A stretch of DNA of 64,000 bases, taken from contig CALSRC010000006.1 of NCBI GenBank assembly GCA_943788645.1, positions 18,879 through 82,878 on the forward strand, written 5' to 3'. Below, piece by piece: positions 7,566-16,686 of the stretch. The notes beneath the pieces are model-generated. The model was given only the letters and a program-made list of their open reading frames with translations. It did no database searches and was not told the origin of the DNA. The translations under genes and the position numbers were made by a program. This DNA is from UA16 sp002292325. Its GTDB lineage: Bacteria > Bacteroidota > Bacteroidia > Flavobacteriales_D > Sanyastnellaceae. The stretch's first letter is position 1. Every line of letters starts with the position of its first letter.

Positions 7566-10430
7566 TCAAAACATCATCTTGATCGAAGCTGAGAGGGTTC
7601 GGCCATACGACCAATACCCTTCGAGCTTTCCGTTTTCGACCGTACCTTGAATTTTATCCCCTGTTTGTGGGTCTGTCATAAAGGTCTCGAATCCGTCGCT
7701 GATGTAGATGTTATCCAAGGCGTTTTGGACGTTTAGGCTTGCCCTCCAAGAAAGCCCTGCTGCTTCGAAGTTGTAACTTCCGCGAAGGTCCAGGTACCCA
7801 AAAGCTGGCAACATGACCGGTTGCAATCCCGCTCGGTCCGGATTTGTTCGGTCTGTGTCCACTTGGAAGCGGGCATACAAATTCCAGTTGTATACATAAT
7901 TCGCTCCAAGCCTGAAGCGCTTGGTTACGTTCAAATTCGTCAGCACACCCACTTGAGATTGCGGAGCGTCACTGACTTTCAAGCCTGCCGAATAAATGAA
8001 CAGAGACTCGAGCACTTCACCGCCCTCTTCCGAAGTGATTTCTGCGTTGACGTCGTTGTCCCATCTCCAATTCCCAAAGGATGCCATGCCGCCAATTTCG
8101 ACCCACGAAATTGGGCGAGCACGCCACTCAAACTCAATGCCTTCATGGGTTTGAATGAGTCCGGTAATAAACGCTCGGTACTCGGTACCATCCGGTCGCA
8201 AAAGCGGGCTGCTCATAATGCTCTTATCCCTCCATTGCGTGTGATATGCATTGACATCAAATGAAATGCCCTTCCATCGGAAGCGATAACCTGCCTCTAG
8301 CGCAGCTACTTTTTCATTGGTCAATCGGTCATTGCTCAGAATATTGGAGTAGTTCGTGAAGACGTATCGGATGAAAGGCGCTCGAGAATAATATCCGCCA
8401 TTGAGGTAGAAGTGACTGGTTTCCCCGAGCTTCACACTTCCTCCCGCCTTTAAATTAAATCCAGTGCTTCCGGCTTTTTGCGATTTGATGCCATAAACAA
8501 ACTCCTCTGAGGTTTCCAATTGACCTGTTTCCTCGTTGACCTCGGTAATTTCCTGGACACCCGTCTCCTCATATCGGAAGTACTTGTATGGGTCAATCCG
8601 ACGGTACGTTGTATGCGAGATGGTTCCTGCACCAAACAAACTAAATCGGTCGTCTTTGTACTCCACTTGTGCGAAACCTCCAGCGTATTGAACACGGCCA
8701 ATGTCATCATAATCTACCTTGTCTCCTGGTCTAGCGAGCAGTGCATAATCCGGATTGACCCCGTAACCATCCGAACTGCCGAACGACTGCAAATAGAAAT
8801 CACCGCCGAGCAGATTGTTGACCCGGGTGAAGTGCTTGCCACTGTAATAACGCGCATCCAAGCCCGTCATGATGCTCACTCGGTCATTCACCTCCGTACG
8901 CAAAGTGGACAAGATGCCCGTCCAAAAGTGCTCGTTGTGTGCGTTTTCAATCACGCTGCGACTGCGGCCACCGACAACGGTATCGCCTTCGGCCACCACG
9001 GGGTCGCCAAATTGGTGCAACGTATCGATCCAGGCCTGAGCGGATTCGTCGTATCCAATTTGATTCGCAGCATAAGTGACCGCCTGAGAATTGCCCTCAT
9101 TGGAATCCCATAGGTAATCCCAATTTAAAGAAGTTTTGACACTTCGGGAGGTTCCCGTTGAGTCCACGTATGTTTCACTGATCCGTGGATTGCTTGTACC
9201 ATCATATCGGGATCCATAGCCCTGCCCAACACTCACGTAATAACTCGTAGCGAGGTGTGTACGCTCACTCAATTGCCAGTAATGATTCAAAGCAAACTGA
9301 GGTTTGTGATAGCCGTTGACCCGTGAGTTCAAGACTTCACCCTCTTGGCCGTTGCGATTGAGGTACCCCCAATCTTCATTCCAACGGTGTGCTTCGTAAC
9401 CAAGATTTTGGAGGTCATTGAACCGTTCGACGGTAAGCTGGCCGCGACGCTGGCCATGCGTTTGGGGGGCTCCGATGGCCGTAAAAACAAGGCGGTGTGC
9501 ACCGAAATCCTTGGCTGCCGTTAAAAAATAGCTCCACGCATCAATGAAAGTCGCATCAACATACGCATTGCCCATGGTCCTGCTTCCAACAGCGCTGACG
9601 GCCCATCCATTTTCCATCACTCCCGAACTCAACGACAGCATCGTTTTATACCGGCCGTAATTGGTCACACTCTGCATGATGCTTCCCCCTTTTCGCATGT
9701 CTGTGGCCTTGGTGATGATGTTGAGCGTGCCCCCAACCGAGTTAATGGCAAGCTTCGAAGCGCCCAATCCTCGCTGTACTTGCATCGTATTGACCGCGTC
9801 ACCGAGACCGGCCCAATTCGACCAATAGACCCAGCCACTTTCCATGTCATTCACAGGAATTCCGTTGATCAGAACAGCCACATTTCGCTGGTCAAAGCCC
9901 CGGATATTGATTCGACTGTCTCCGAATCCCCCCCCGCTTTTCGTTGCATACACTCCCGGTGTAATGTTGAGGGTCTCGACCAATTCTTTATCTCCTAACT
10001 GCTCCTCAATCATTTTGGCGTCCAACGTAGATACCGCGACTGGCGTCTCACGATCAATGGCCACCGACGCAATCACGTTGGCTTCCGATAAGCCGATGGT
10101 GGACGATTGCATCATCACCTGGCCCAAGTCAATCACCCACGATTGGGCCCCCAATTCTACCGCTTGCCGATGAGCAACATATCCGATCATGCTCACCACC
10201 AACTCTGCAGAACCTACTGCCTGGGTCGTGAACGTGAACTGACCATTGTAATCAGAAACAGTCCCTGTGCGGTATTCCTCGAGAAAAATCGATGCTCCAG
10301 GCAAAGGCTCTCCGGAATCGGCATCGACCACCGATCCTTGAAGTTTCGTTTGGGCTAGCGTTACTGAAAGGCTCAATAAAAACAGCAGGGACAACATCCA
10401 TGCTTGGCGGAAAATGTGTCGGAGCATCAT
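7566..10430 (-). CDS. TonB-dependent outer-membrane receptor with CarboxypepD_reg-like domain
   Basis: The 954-residue protein has a signal peptide (cleavage near VTLAQ), a CarboxypepD_reg-like beta-sandwich (GSVVDADSGEPLPGASIFL, residues about 31-110), a plug domain (about 130-260, with GVYATKSGGGFGDSRINIRG, VLINGIPVNDMESGWVYWSNW and INSVGGTLNIITK) and a 22-strand barrel closing with an aromatic C-terminus (IKMMF). Such receptors import siderophores, glycans or other large ligands using TonB energy. The ligand is not identifiable. No SusD-like partner lies beside it, which argues against a polysaccharide utilisation locus. It lies downstream of asd in the same direction with a 64-base gap. 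Confidence 0.92.
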   Translation of the reverse strand: MMLRHIFRQAWMLSLLFLLSLSVTLAQTKLQGSVVDADSGEPLPGASIFLEEYRTGTVSDYNGQFTFTTQAVGSAELVVSMIGYVAHRQAVELGAQSWVIDLGQVMMQSSTIGLSEANVIASVAIDRETPVAVSTLDAKMIEEQLGDKELVETLNITPGVYATKSGGGFGDSRINIRGFDQRNVAVLINGIPVNDMESGWVYWSNWAGLGDAVNTMQVQRGLGASKLAINSVGGTLNIITKATDMRKGGSIMQSVTNYGRYKTMLSLSSGVMENGWAVSAVGSRTMGNAYVDATFIDAWSYFLTAAKDFGAHRLVFTAIGAPQTHGQRRGQLTVERFNDLQNLGYEAHRWNEDWGYLNRNGQEGEVLNSRVNGYHKPQFALNHYWQLSERTHLATSYYVSVGQGYGSRYDGTSNPRISETYVDSTGTSRSVKTSLNWDYLWDSNEGNSQAVTYAANQIGYDESAQAWIDTLHQFGDPVVAEGDTVVGGRSRSVIENAHNEHFWTGILSTLRTEVNDRVSIMTGLDARYYSGKHFTRVNNLLGGDFYLQSFGSSDGYGVNPDYALLARPGDKVDYDDIGRVQYAGGFAQVEYKDDRFSLFGAGTISHTTYRRIDPYKYFRYEETGVQEITEVNEETGQLETSEEFVYGIKSQKAGSTGFNLKAGGSVKLGETSHFYLNGGYYSRAPFIRYVFTNYSNILSNDRLTNEKVAALEAGYRFRWKGISFDVNAYHTQWRDKSIMSSPLLRPDGTEYRAFITGLIQTHEGIEFEWRARPISWVEIGGMASFGNWRWDNDVNAEITSEEGGEVLESLFIYSAGLKVSDAPQSQVGVLTNLNVTKRFRLGANYVYNWNLYARFQVDTDRTNPDRAGLQPVMLPAFGYLDLRGSYNFEAAGLSWRASLNVQNALDNIYISDGFETFMTDPQTGDKIQGTVENGKLEGYWSYGRTLSASIKMMF

Positions 10431-10494
10431 TTGAAGGACTTGGTGTGAACGGTCCGCTTTTCAGCGAATACTTCGGCAATTTAGGGGCAAATTT

Positions 10495-11499
10495 TTAACT
10501 CCACCTACCGGCCTTATGCAAGTATTGTGCGATTTGTACGGTATTGGTAGCTGCTCCTTTGCGCAAATTATCCGCAACAATCCACAAATGCATGCCTCTG
10601 GCATTGGCTAAGTCCCGACGAATCCGACCGACAAACACTTCGTTTTGTCCGGCAGCAGTGAGCGGCATGGGGTATTCTGCTGCACTGGGGTTATCCTGCA
10701 CGGCCACTCCGGGGAAGGCCGCTAATCGCTCCCGAACATCGTCCAACTCAAATTCCTGTTCAAATTCGAGGTAAACACTCTCGCTGTGCCCGCCCATCAC
10801 CGGAACGCGCACGGCTGTGCAAGTCATGGAAACCGAATCGTCGCGGAGGATTTTCTTGGTCTCATGCCACACTTTCATCTCCTCTCGCGTGTATCCATTT
10901 TCACCAAATACGTCGCAATGAGGCAGGCAATTCAAATCAATGGGATGCGGATAGACTGGGTTTTCTGCCACAACTCCCCGGCGTTCCGTTTCGAGTTGAG
11001 CGATGGCGGCTTTTCCTGTACCCGTAATGCTCTGGTAGGTACTTACGATTCCACGCTGAATGGTAAATGCATCGTGCAATGGCTTCAACACCATGACCAA
11101 TTGCATGGTGGTGCAATTGGGGTTGGCGATGATGCGATGATGGGGTTGCAATGCATCCCCGTTCACTTCAGGAACAATCAAAGGGCAAGAAGCGTCCATG
11201 CGCCATGCGCTGCTATTGTCAATCACCGTAATCCCTGCAGCTGCAAATTTAGGCGCCCACTTTTTGGACACATCGCTTCCGGCGCTAAAAAGTGCAACGT
11301 CTGGTCTAGATGCCAAAACCTCGTCTACTCTGCGGACAGGCCACGTTTGACCCAAACACGACAATTGCTTGCCTCGGCTGCTCTCACTTCCGGCAAGCAG
11401 AAGCTCGTCCAAAGGGAAATCTAATTCTTCCAGAACGGTGAGCATGGTTCGCCCCACCAATCCAGTCGCACCAATGATGGCAATTCTGAGTCCTTTCAT
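10495..11499 (-). CDS. asd: Aspartate-semialdehyde dehydrogenase
   Basis: The enzyme reduces aspartyl phosphate to aspartate semialdehyde with NADPH, for lysine, meso-diaminopimelate, threonine and methionine synthesis. At 334 residues it is full length. It has the N-terminal NADP motif GATGLVGRTMLTVL (about 10-23), the active-site cysteine at residue 129 in NPNCTTMQLV, the phosphate-binding arginine region CTAVRVPVMGGHSESVYLEF, and the C-terminal WIVADNLRKGAATNTVQIAQ helix. It is divergent from the lamin-tail gene, with 89 bases between the starts. Confidence 0.97.
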   Translation of the reverse strand: MKGLRIAIIGATGLVGRTMLTVLEELDFPLDELLLAGSESSRGKQLSCLGQTWPVRRVDEVLASRPDVALFSAGSDVSKKWAPKFAAAGITVIDNSSAWRMDASCPLIVPEVNGDALQPHHRIIANPNCTTMQLVMVLKPLHDAFTIQRGIVSTYQSITGTGKAAIAQLETERRGVVAENPVYPHPIDLNCLPHCDVFGENGYTREEMKVWHETKKILRDDSVSMTCTAVRVPVMGGHSESVYLEFEQEFELDDVRERLAAFPGVAVQDNPSAAEYPMPLTAAGQNEVFVGRIRRDLANARGMHLWIVADNLRKGAATNTVQIAQYLHKAGRWS

Positions 11500-11588
11500 C
11501 TGTCCTGCTTTTCACTTGCAAATTGATGACTCTCAACGAAGAAATCGAGTGTTCGCCAATAACGTGTTGACGTTATTTCGTGGATAAA

Positions 11589-14500
11589 ATGGGCGCGCAA
11601 AAAAGGCATTGCAGATGGTTTCTTGTCATCATGGGAAGTCAGTGCTTCCTGCCATTGGCCATTGGACAGTGGTCGGTGACGGGGACACTGAACGATTGGG
11701 AACAAAACGGAGCTACTTGGACATTATCCGCTGATGCAGCAGGGACTTCCTATTTGCGGCTGTCACCAATCAGTCTTCCGACAGAAGATTGGGGGTTGTC
11801 TTGCCGCATCCGATGGAAGCAAGACCTGTCTGGCTCGGGGGCGAATTTCAGCCGGCTGCATTGGTTGACTGATACCGGTGGGGTTGCAGTCGAAGGTTGG
11901 CAATCTCAGCCCGATCTGGCCCCTGGTAGTTTTTTCCACCTCGGAGAGACCGGGACAAATGATTCATTGAGGTGGTTCTCGTTGATTCCTGCCGCATCCA
12001 ATTCAACATTTTCCGTGCTGTCTCCATCAACGAATGCTCATTTTTCTGAACCCATGGAACTCGAACTGGAGTGGCATCAGCCTCCTGACTCCGATACCGC
12101 TTGGGTGGGAATTCGGCGAATGGATGCATTTGGAAACCAATCCGCGCTTTGTTTTCTATCAAAGGCGGTGCATGCCCTGCCTCAGTCCCTCGCATTTTCT
12201 GCCGAGTTCACCTCATCCCATACCACTGATTTCGAATTCGAAGTGCTCCAATTTGGGCCCTACATACCGGATCTCATTGCGCCAAAAATCCATGCACAGG
12301 AATTCCGCACTGGACCGGTCATTCAAATACAATTTAACGAGCCCATTGCAGCCAACACCGGCTTGGTTCTGCACGGCCCTCTTTGGGATTCCATCCCGTA
12401 TCTCTTTAATCCCGCTCTAAATCAACTCGAATTTCTCCCGCTCGCAGACTGGGAAATCGGGCAGTCACGCAGGATAAAGATCAGTGAGTTTTTTGATGTT
12501 TCGGGCAACGAAATGGGCGATACGCTGATCGATTTTCATCGAACGCACTCTCTGATCAATGACCCTGGTGACTTGATATTCACAGAAATCATGATTGAAT
12601 CGGAGGCTCAGGGCGAGTGGATTGAATTGCTGAATGCATCCGATCATGCTATTCGTCTGGCGGATCTACTGTGGAAGGATGGAAGCACTTCTACCGTCTC
12701 GAACCTTGAGCCTATGGACAGCTGGGATGGGGTCTTGGAACCGGAAGAACGCGCCATTTTCATGTGTTCAGAAGGCACGAACCCTTTGGTCTCTCAACAC
12801 AAGGCTCAAATCCAATCAAACAGCACATTCCATAATTCAGGTGAATCCCTTCAACTGATGAACATCCACGGGGAAATCCTGAACGAATTGATTTATACAT
12901 TGGATTGGTGGGAGACTTCCCAGGAGGGAATTCATCTGCAAAAGAGATACCTAACGGCTTGCAATATTCAAGAAAATTGGTTCGAAGGAAGTCAGCCCCC
13001 TTCGCCTGGGATGGCTTCAAGCGATGAAGACGAGGCTCTATCGATCGAGAGTTTTTACCCTACTCATTCCCTGCCACTGGGGCCACAGCATGGGAGTACC
13101 TTCTTCAACCTGCCCCTGGATCCAAGCCACACGCCGCTCATGCATCAAGGCCATGCTTGGTGGACTTTGGACAGTCCGCATGCCGTGAGGTGGGAGTTGG
13201 ATTCAGTGCCCTCAGATACTGATTGGCGGTTGAGGCTCAGCAACATGGCCAGTTGCTACTCTGAAAAGGGCGAGCAAACCGCTTGGCCCATCAACCTCCA
13301 TGTGCAGTCTTTTCCTGTTCCAGGTGACTTGGTGATTGCAGAAATCTCGCACCATCCACAAGGTTTGAGCGAGCAATGGGGGAGCTTTGTAGAGGTCCTT
13401 AACGCATCTTCCAAAACCATCGAATTGGCAGGCGTCGAAGTGAACGGGGTCACGTGCAACACACGCACCATTCTCCATCCCAGCGACCGATTTTGCTTTG
13501 AGTCCATCGACCTTCCAACCCAGCGCGGCAACGTCATGCTCAAGGATGTATTCGGCGAGGTTTTACACGAAGTCTCATACCGCGCTTGCTGGCACCGTGA
13601 TCGATCCAAAGAAAACGCAGGTTTCAGTCTGGTACGCCTCCACACCCAACACATGGAAAACGGAATTGACAGTTGGCGGGACTGGGATTCCAGTTCTGAT
13701 GCTCGAGGCTGCTCCTTTGCTTCGCCTGATGCCACTGAGCTTATCCCTCTCACGCTCCCGACTGAACCTGATCCGGTTCCCTTGTTGTGCGGGCAATTTC
13801 AAGGTCAACGGATTTTGTTGCTCAGCGAAGCGCATGATGAATTCAAGGACGGCTGGATTCCCCTCAAGCCCGAAGTTCATGGAAACTGGCTTTGGGCGTT
13901 TGAACCCCACACCGTATGGCTGGATCTCAACCCCTTGCCCGAAGAAATCTTTGAATGCCCCTCAATCGATCAAATCAACTTCGAGGCGCAGCTTACATTG
14001 AATGAAATCAGGCGACTCCGCACCAACGGTGAAGAACCCTTCATTGAACTCGCCAATTCTTCTGACCTGTGGGGTACCACGAAAGGGTGGCAATGGTCCA
14101 CCGAAACTCCATCATTCCCAGATGATTGGAAGAGCATTACTCCAGAAATTCAGTGGTTTATCCCGCCTTATCAAACCGTAGCATGGGCGCATTGTCCAAG
14201 CCGGGTGAACCCTGCAAGTGTTTTGATTCCTGCTGATCTCCCAAGCACCTGGTCCACCTTTTCACTCCAGTTGGCTCGCGACGGCGAGCACATGGACCTC
14301 GTTTGGATCGAACCCGACATGGAATCGCCTTGGCATAGCTTGGATCACAGTCTTGAACGAACAACCATCCATTCGATCACAGGAAGTACAGCAAACTGGA
14401 AGTCTTCGAGCCATGCCTCAGGACATTCTGCTGGCGAATGGAACAGTTGGCAGTTGCAGCATCCCATTTCTTCCATTCAACCGATTGTTGCACTTCAAGA

Positions 14501-14801
14501 TACCTGGTATCGCGATGGGACGGGCAACATTTGCCCGATTCAACTTCAGATCACAGCGCCAGGAGAAGGGGCTTGGGAGGTACAGCTCAAAATTGTCGAC
14601 GGGAATGGGACAGACCTGCGTTCCTTTCATGAAGAAACATGGGCCATTCACGGGGAAACTCCTCACATCATTCACTGGGACGGATTGTCCAATAATGGGA
14701 CATTCACACCCGGCACATACTGGGTCATTGCACAATTTCAATCATTGCATTCGCAAGATTTCAGCAGATATTCCCTTCCAATTCATCTCTCACTTCATTA
14801 A
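11589..14801 (+). CDS. Large exported protein with three lamin-tail (LTD) domains and a FlgD-like C-terminus
   Basis: The product is about 1070 residues. A signal peptide lies near LVIMGSQCFLPLAIGQ. Three separate segments fit the lamin-tail domain pattern (IxExxx...G.(W/F)(I/V)E(L/V)xN.S...I.L). They start near residue 327 (LIFTEIMIE...EWIELLNASDHAIRL), 579 (LVIAEISHH...FVEVLNASSKTIEL) and 801 (LTLNEIRRL...PFIELANSS). Near residue 991 a FlgD-type Ig-like segment begins (AWEVQLKIVDGNG...HWDGLSNNGTFTPGTYWV). In other Bacteroidota proteins LTDs accompany secreted nucleases and surface proteins. No catalytic domain and no T9SS sorting tail are seen here, so it may be a periplasmic or surface structural protein. 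The start is the ATG at 11589; a GTG at 11580 is possible. Confidence 0.75.
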   Translation: MGAQKRHCRWFLVIMGSQCFLPLAIGQWSVTGTLNDWEQNGATWTLSADAAGTSYLRLSPISLPTEDWGLSCRIRWKQDLSGSGANFSRLHWLTDTGGVAVEGWQSQPDLAPGSFFHLGETGTNDSLRWFSLIPAASNSTFSVLSPSTNAHFSEPMELELEWHQPPDSDTAWVGIRRMDAFGNQSALCFLSKAVHALPQSLAFSAEFTSSHTTDFEFEVLQFGPYIPDLIAPKIHAQEFRTGPVIQIQFNEPIAANTGLVLHGPLWDSIPYLFNPALNQLEFLPLADWEIGQSRRIKISEFFDVSGNEMGDTLIDFHRTHSLINDPGDLIFTEIMIESEAQGEWIELLNASDHAIRLADLLWKDGSTSTVSNLEPMDSWDGVLEPEERAIFMCSEGTNPLVSQHKAQIQSNSTFHNSGESLQLMNIHGEILNELIYTLDWWETSQEGIHLQKRYLTACNIQENWFEGSQPPSPGMASSDEDEALSIESFYPTHSLPLGPQHGSTFFNLPLDPSHTPLMHQGHAWWTLDSPHAVRWELDSVPSDTDWRLRLSNMASCYSEKGEQTAWPINLHVQSFPVPGDLVIAEISHHPQGLSEQWGSFVEVLNASSKTIELAGVEVNGVTCNTRTILHPSDRFCFESIDLPTQRGNVMLKDVFGEVLHEVSYRACWHRDRSKENAGFSLVRLHTQHMENGIDSWRDWDSSSDARGCSFASPDATELIPLTLPTEPDPVPLLCGQFQGQRILLLSEAHDEFKDGWIPLKPEVHGNWLWAFEPHTVWLDLNPLPEEIFECPSIDQINFEAQLTLNEIRRLRTNGEEPFIELANSSDLWGTTKGWQWSTETPSFPDDWKSITPEIQWFIPPYQTVAWAHCPSRVNPASVLIPADLPSTWSTFSLQLARDGEHMDLVWIEPDMESPWHSLDHSLERTTIHSITGSTANWKSSSHASGHSAGEWNSWQLQHPISSIQPIVALQDTWYRDGTGNICPIQLQITAPGEGAWEVQLKIVDGNGTDLRSFHEETWAIHGETPHIIHWDGLSNNGTFTPGTYWVIAQFQSLHSQDFSRYSLPIHLSLH

Positions 14802-14840
14802 GCGTTGCGGAATCTGCGTTGATTTTTGAATCTTCGCAGC

Positions 14841-15515
14841 ATGTTTGAAGGTCAGCCGCTTCCCGACTCTGCCATTGTGGTTCTAGCAACTCCAATCATT
14901 CTGGCGCTCATCGGGCTCATTGCGACTGCCCTGCTGCGCGTTCGCTTCCAACGAGAATGGGCATTAACAGTTTGGTCAGCGTATCAGATTAAGCGGGTTT
15001 GGCAGCGGTTAGCAGATGAATCAGCTCGAACGGGAGGCACGATCACGAGCCACGGCTTGGGGTTGGTTTGCTGGGGCATACTCGGAAGCTTATGGGAGTT
15101 CCAAGCTTTAGAGGAACTCCCCTCTCAATGGGGATGGACTGGGGCAGGATGGGGAATGTTGTTGGGACTCTGCACGCTTCTGACCCGTCATCTGGGAGGT
15201 TGGATAGGAGCTTGGGTGACGATGGAGGAGGAAGCAGTCCAACGTGGATTTGAAGTCGACCGCCACATGCGAAATTGGTTGCTCTGGTTGCTGACCAGTT
15301 TGCTCGTTTGGGAACTATCGCAAAATATGGGGTTCAATGAACGCGCTATCATCTGGAGTCATGCGCTGGTAATCTGGGTTGGCTGGCTCGCAACAAAGTG
15401 GATTCGTCAAATTCAATCCATCGTGCAAAAGCGGCTTCATTTTAGTTGGGGAATTGCCTACATTTGCACCCTCGAAATTGGGCCTTCCTATCTCCTGTAC
15501 TGTGAATTAGGTTAG
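14841..15515 (+). CDS. DUF4271 multi-span membrane protein
   Basis: Several hydrophobic helices can be seen (IVVLATPIILALIGLIATALL; GLVCWGILGSL; WGMLLGLCTLL; WLLWLLTSLLVWEL; ALVIWVGWLATKWI; FSWGIAYICTLEIGPSYLLY), giving about six transmembrane segments in 224 residues. Both the pattern and the location directly upstream of uroporphyrinogen-III synthase fit the Bacteroidota family DUF4271, whose function is unknown. I placed the start at the ATG at 14841; a TTG at 14826 would add five residues. Downstream hemD begins 27 bases after the stop, so the two are probably co-transcribed. Confidence 0.75.
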   Translation: MFEGQPLPDSAIVVLATPIILALIGLIATALLRVRFQREWALTVWSAYQIKRVWQRLADESARTGGTITSHGLGLVCWGILGSLWEFQALEELPSQWGWTGAGWGMLLGLCTLLTRHLGGWIGAWVTMEEEAVQRGFEVDRHMRNWLLWLLTSLLVWELSQNMGFNERAIIWSHALVIWVGWLATKWIRQIQSIVQKRLHFSWGIAYICTLEIGPSYLLYCELG

Positions 15516-15542
15516 TCCGTTTGTGAGCATTGAACCAAGACT

Positions 15543-16286
15543 ATGGCGCAGAAGCTTAAGACTATTTTGATTTCCCAGCCGAAGCCTGCTACGGACAAGT
15601 CACCGTACTTCGACCTAGCAGACCGACAAAAACTGACCATTGACTTTCGTCCCTTCATTCACGTAGAAGGAGTCGAGGGCCAAGAGTTTCGTCAACAACG
15701 AATTGACCTGGCCGAGCATACGGCGGTCATCATGACGAGTCGAAACGCCGTCGATCACTTCTTTCGGCTAGCCGAGGAATTGAGGTATGAAGTCCCTGAT
15801 TCGCTGAAATACTTTTGCATCAGCGAGGCCACTGCATTCTACCTGCAGAAATATGTGGTCTACCGCAAACGCAAAATTTTTTACGGCAAATTCCGCTTCC
15901 AGGACTTGATGGATTCCATCAAAAAGCACAAAGGGGAAAAGTTTTTGTTGCCGTGCAGTGATTTGATGAAGCCCTCCATTCCGAAAATTCTCGAAGAGGC
16001 CAACATCAACTTTACCCGGGCGATGATGTACCGAACAGTTTGTTCAGACCTCAGTGACCTGAGTGAGGTAAAGTATGACCTGCTCGTCTTTTACAGCCCC
16101 AGTGGTATCGAGAGTCTATTTAAAAATTTTCCGGAATTCAGTCAGGGAGAAACGAAAATCGCTACGTTTGGACCAACGACTGTCAAAGCAGCGGAAAAAG
16201 CAGGTTTGCGCGTGGATGTATCAGCGCCAACCCCGAAAGCCCCCTCAATGACTATGGCCATTGAGCACTACATTCAGGGCAAATAA
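15543..16286 (+). CDS. hemD: Uroporphyrinogen-III synthase
   Basis: HemD closes and inverts ring D of hydroxymethylbilane to form uroporphyrinogen III in tetrapyrrole synthesis. The 247-residue protein shows the low-conservation HemD fold. There is an N-terminal TILISQPKP strand, TAVIMTSRNAVDHFFRLAEE (about 60-80), FCISEATAFYLQKY, a middle FLLPCSDLMKPSIPKILEEA, and a C-terminal YDLLVFYSPSGIESLFKNFP...IATFGPTTVKAAEKAGL. The Bacteroidota branch is recognisable and its position after DUF4271 supports it. The end overlaps the probable TTG start of rnpA by 26 bases. Confidence 0.88.
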   Translation: MAQKLKTILISQPKPATDKSPYFDLADRQKLTIDFRPFIHVEGVEGQEFRQQRIDLAEHTAVIMTSRNAVDHFFRLAEELRYEVPDSLKYFCISEATAFYLQKYVVYRKRKIFYGKFRFQDLMDSIKKHKGEKFLLPCSDLMKPSIPKILEEANINFTRAMMYRTVCSDLSDLSEVKYDLLVFYSPSGIESLFKNFPEFSQGETKIATFGPTTVKAAEKAGLRVDVSAPTPKAPSMTMAIEHYIQGK

Positions 16287-16686
16287 GCGCCCTTTGTCCG
16301 AGTCATCTAACTTTTCATTCCCGCGGGCTGAACACCTCAAATCCAAAAAGCTCATCGAACAGCTTTTTGAAGGAGGGTCGAAGCTCAAATCTCGGCCACT
16401 GGTTGTGCGCTATCTAGAAGCCTCCCTGCCGGAAGCTGTCCCTTGTCAGGCCATGGTTTCAGTCAGTAAACGCTCGTTCAAGCGCGCTGTTGATCGCAAC
16501 AGAATCAAACGCCTGATGCGAGAGAATTGGCGCCTTCAAAAGCAACCCGTTCTTGAGACGCTCGATGCACAACAAAAACAGTGGGCCATCGTTTTCATTT
16601 TTGTGGGAAAAGAAATGCCTACTTTCGAGGAGATGCAAAAAAGCATGACCACCGTCGTTGAACAGTTGACAAACGCACTTGTATGA
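16261..16686 (+). CDS. rnpA: Ribonuclease P protein component
   Basis: This is the small basic protein subunit of RNase P, which helps the catalytic RNA trim tRNA 5' leaders. The diagnostic RNR motif is present as VDRNRIKRLMRENWR (about residues 77-91), preceded by the VSVSKRSFKRA strand-loop and followed by the WAIVFIFVGKE strand. No ATG is available near the N-terminus. TTG at 16261 (overlapping hemD) or TTG at 16294 (just after the hemD stop) must serve; the second gives a 130-residue protein that still holds the FPRAEHLKSKKLIEQLF helix. The usual neighbour rpmH is absent. The stop overlaps the next start as ATGA. Confidence 0.92.
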   Translation: MSTTFRANKRPLSESSNFSFPRAEHLKSKKLIEQLFEGGSKLKSRPLVVRYLEASLPEAVPCQAMVSVSKRSFKRAVDRNRIKRLMRENWRLQKQPVLETLDAQQKQWAIVFIFVGKEMPTFEEMQKSMTTVVEQLTNALV

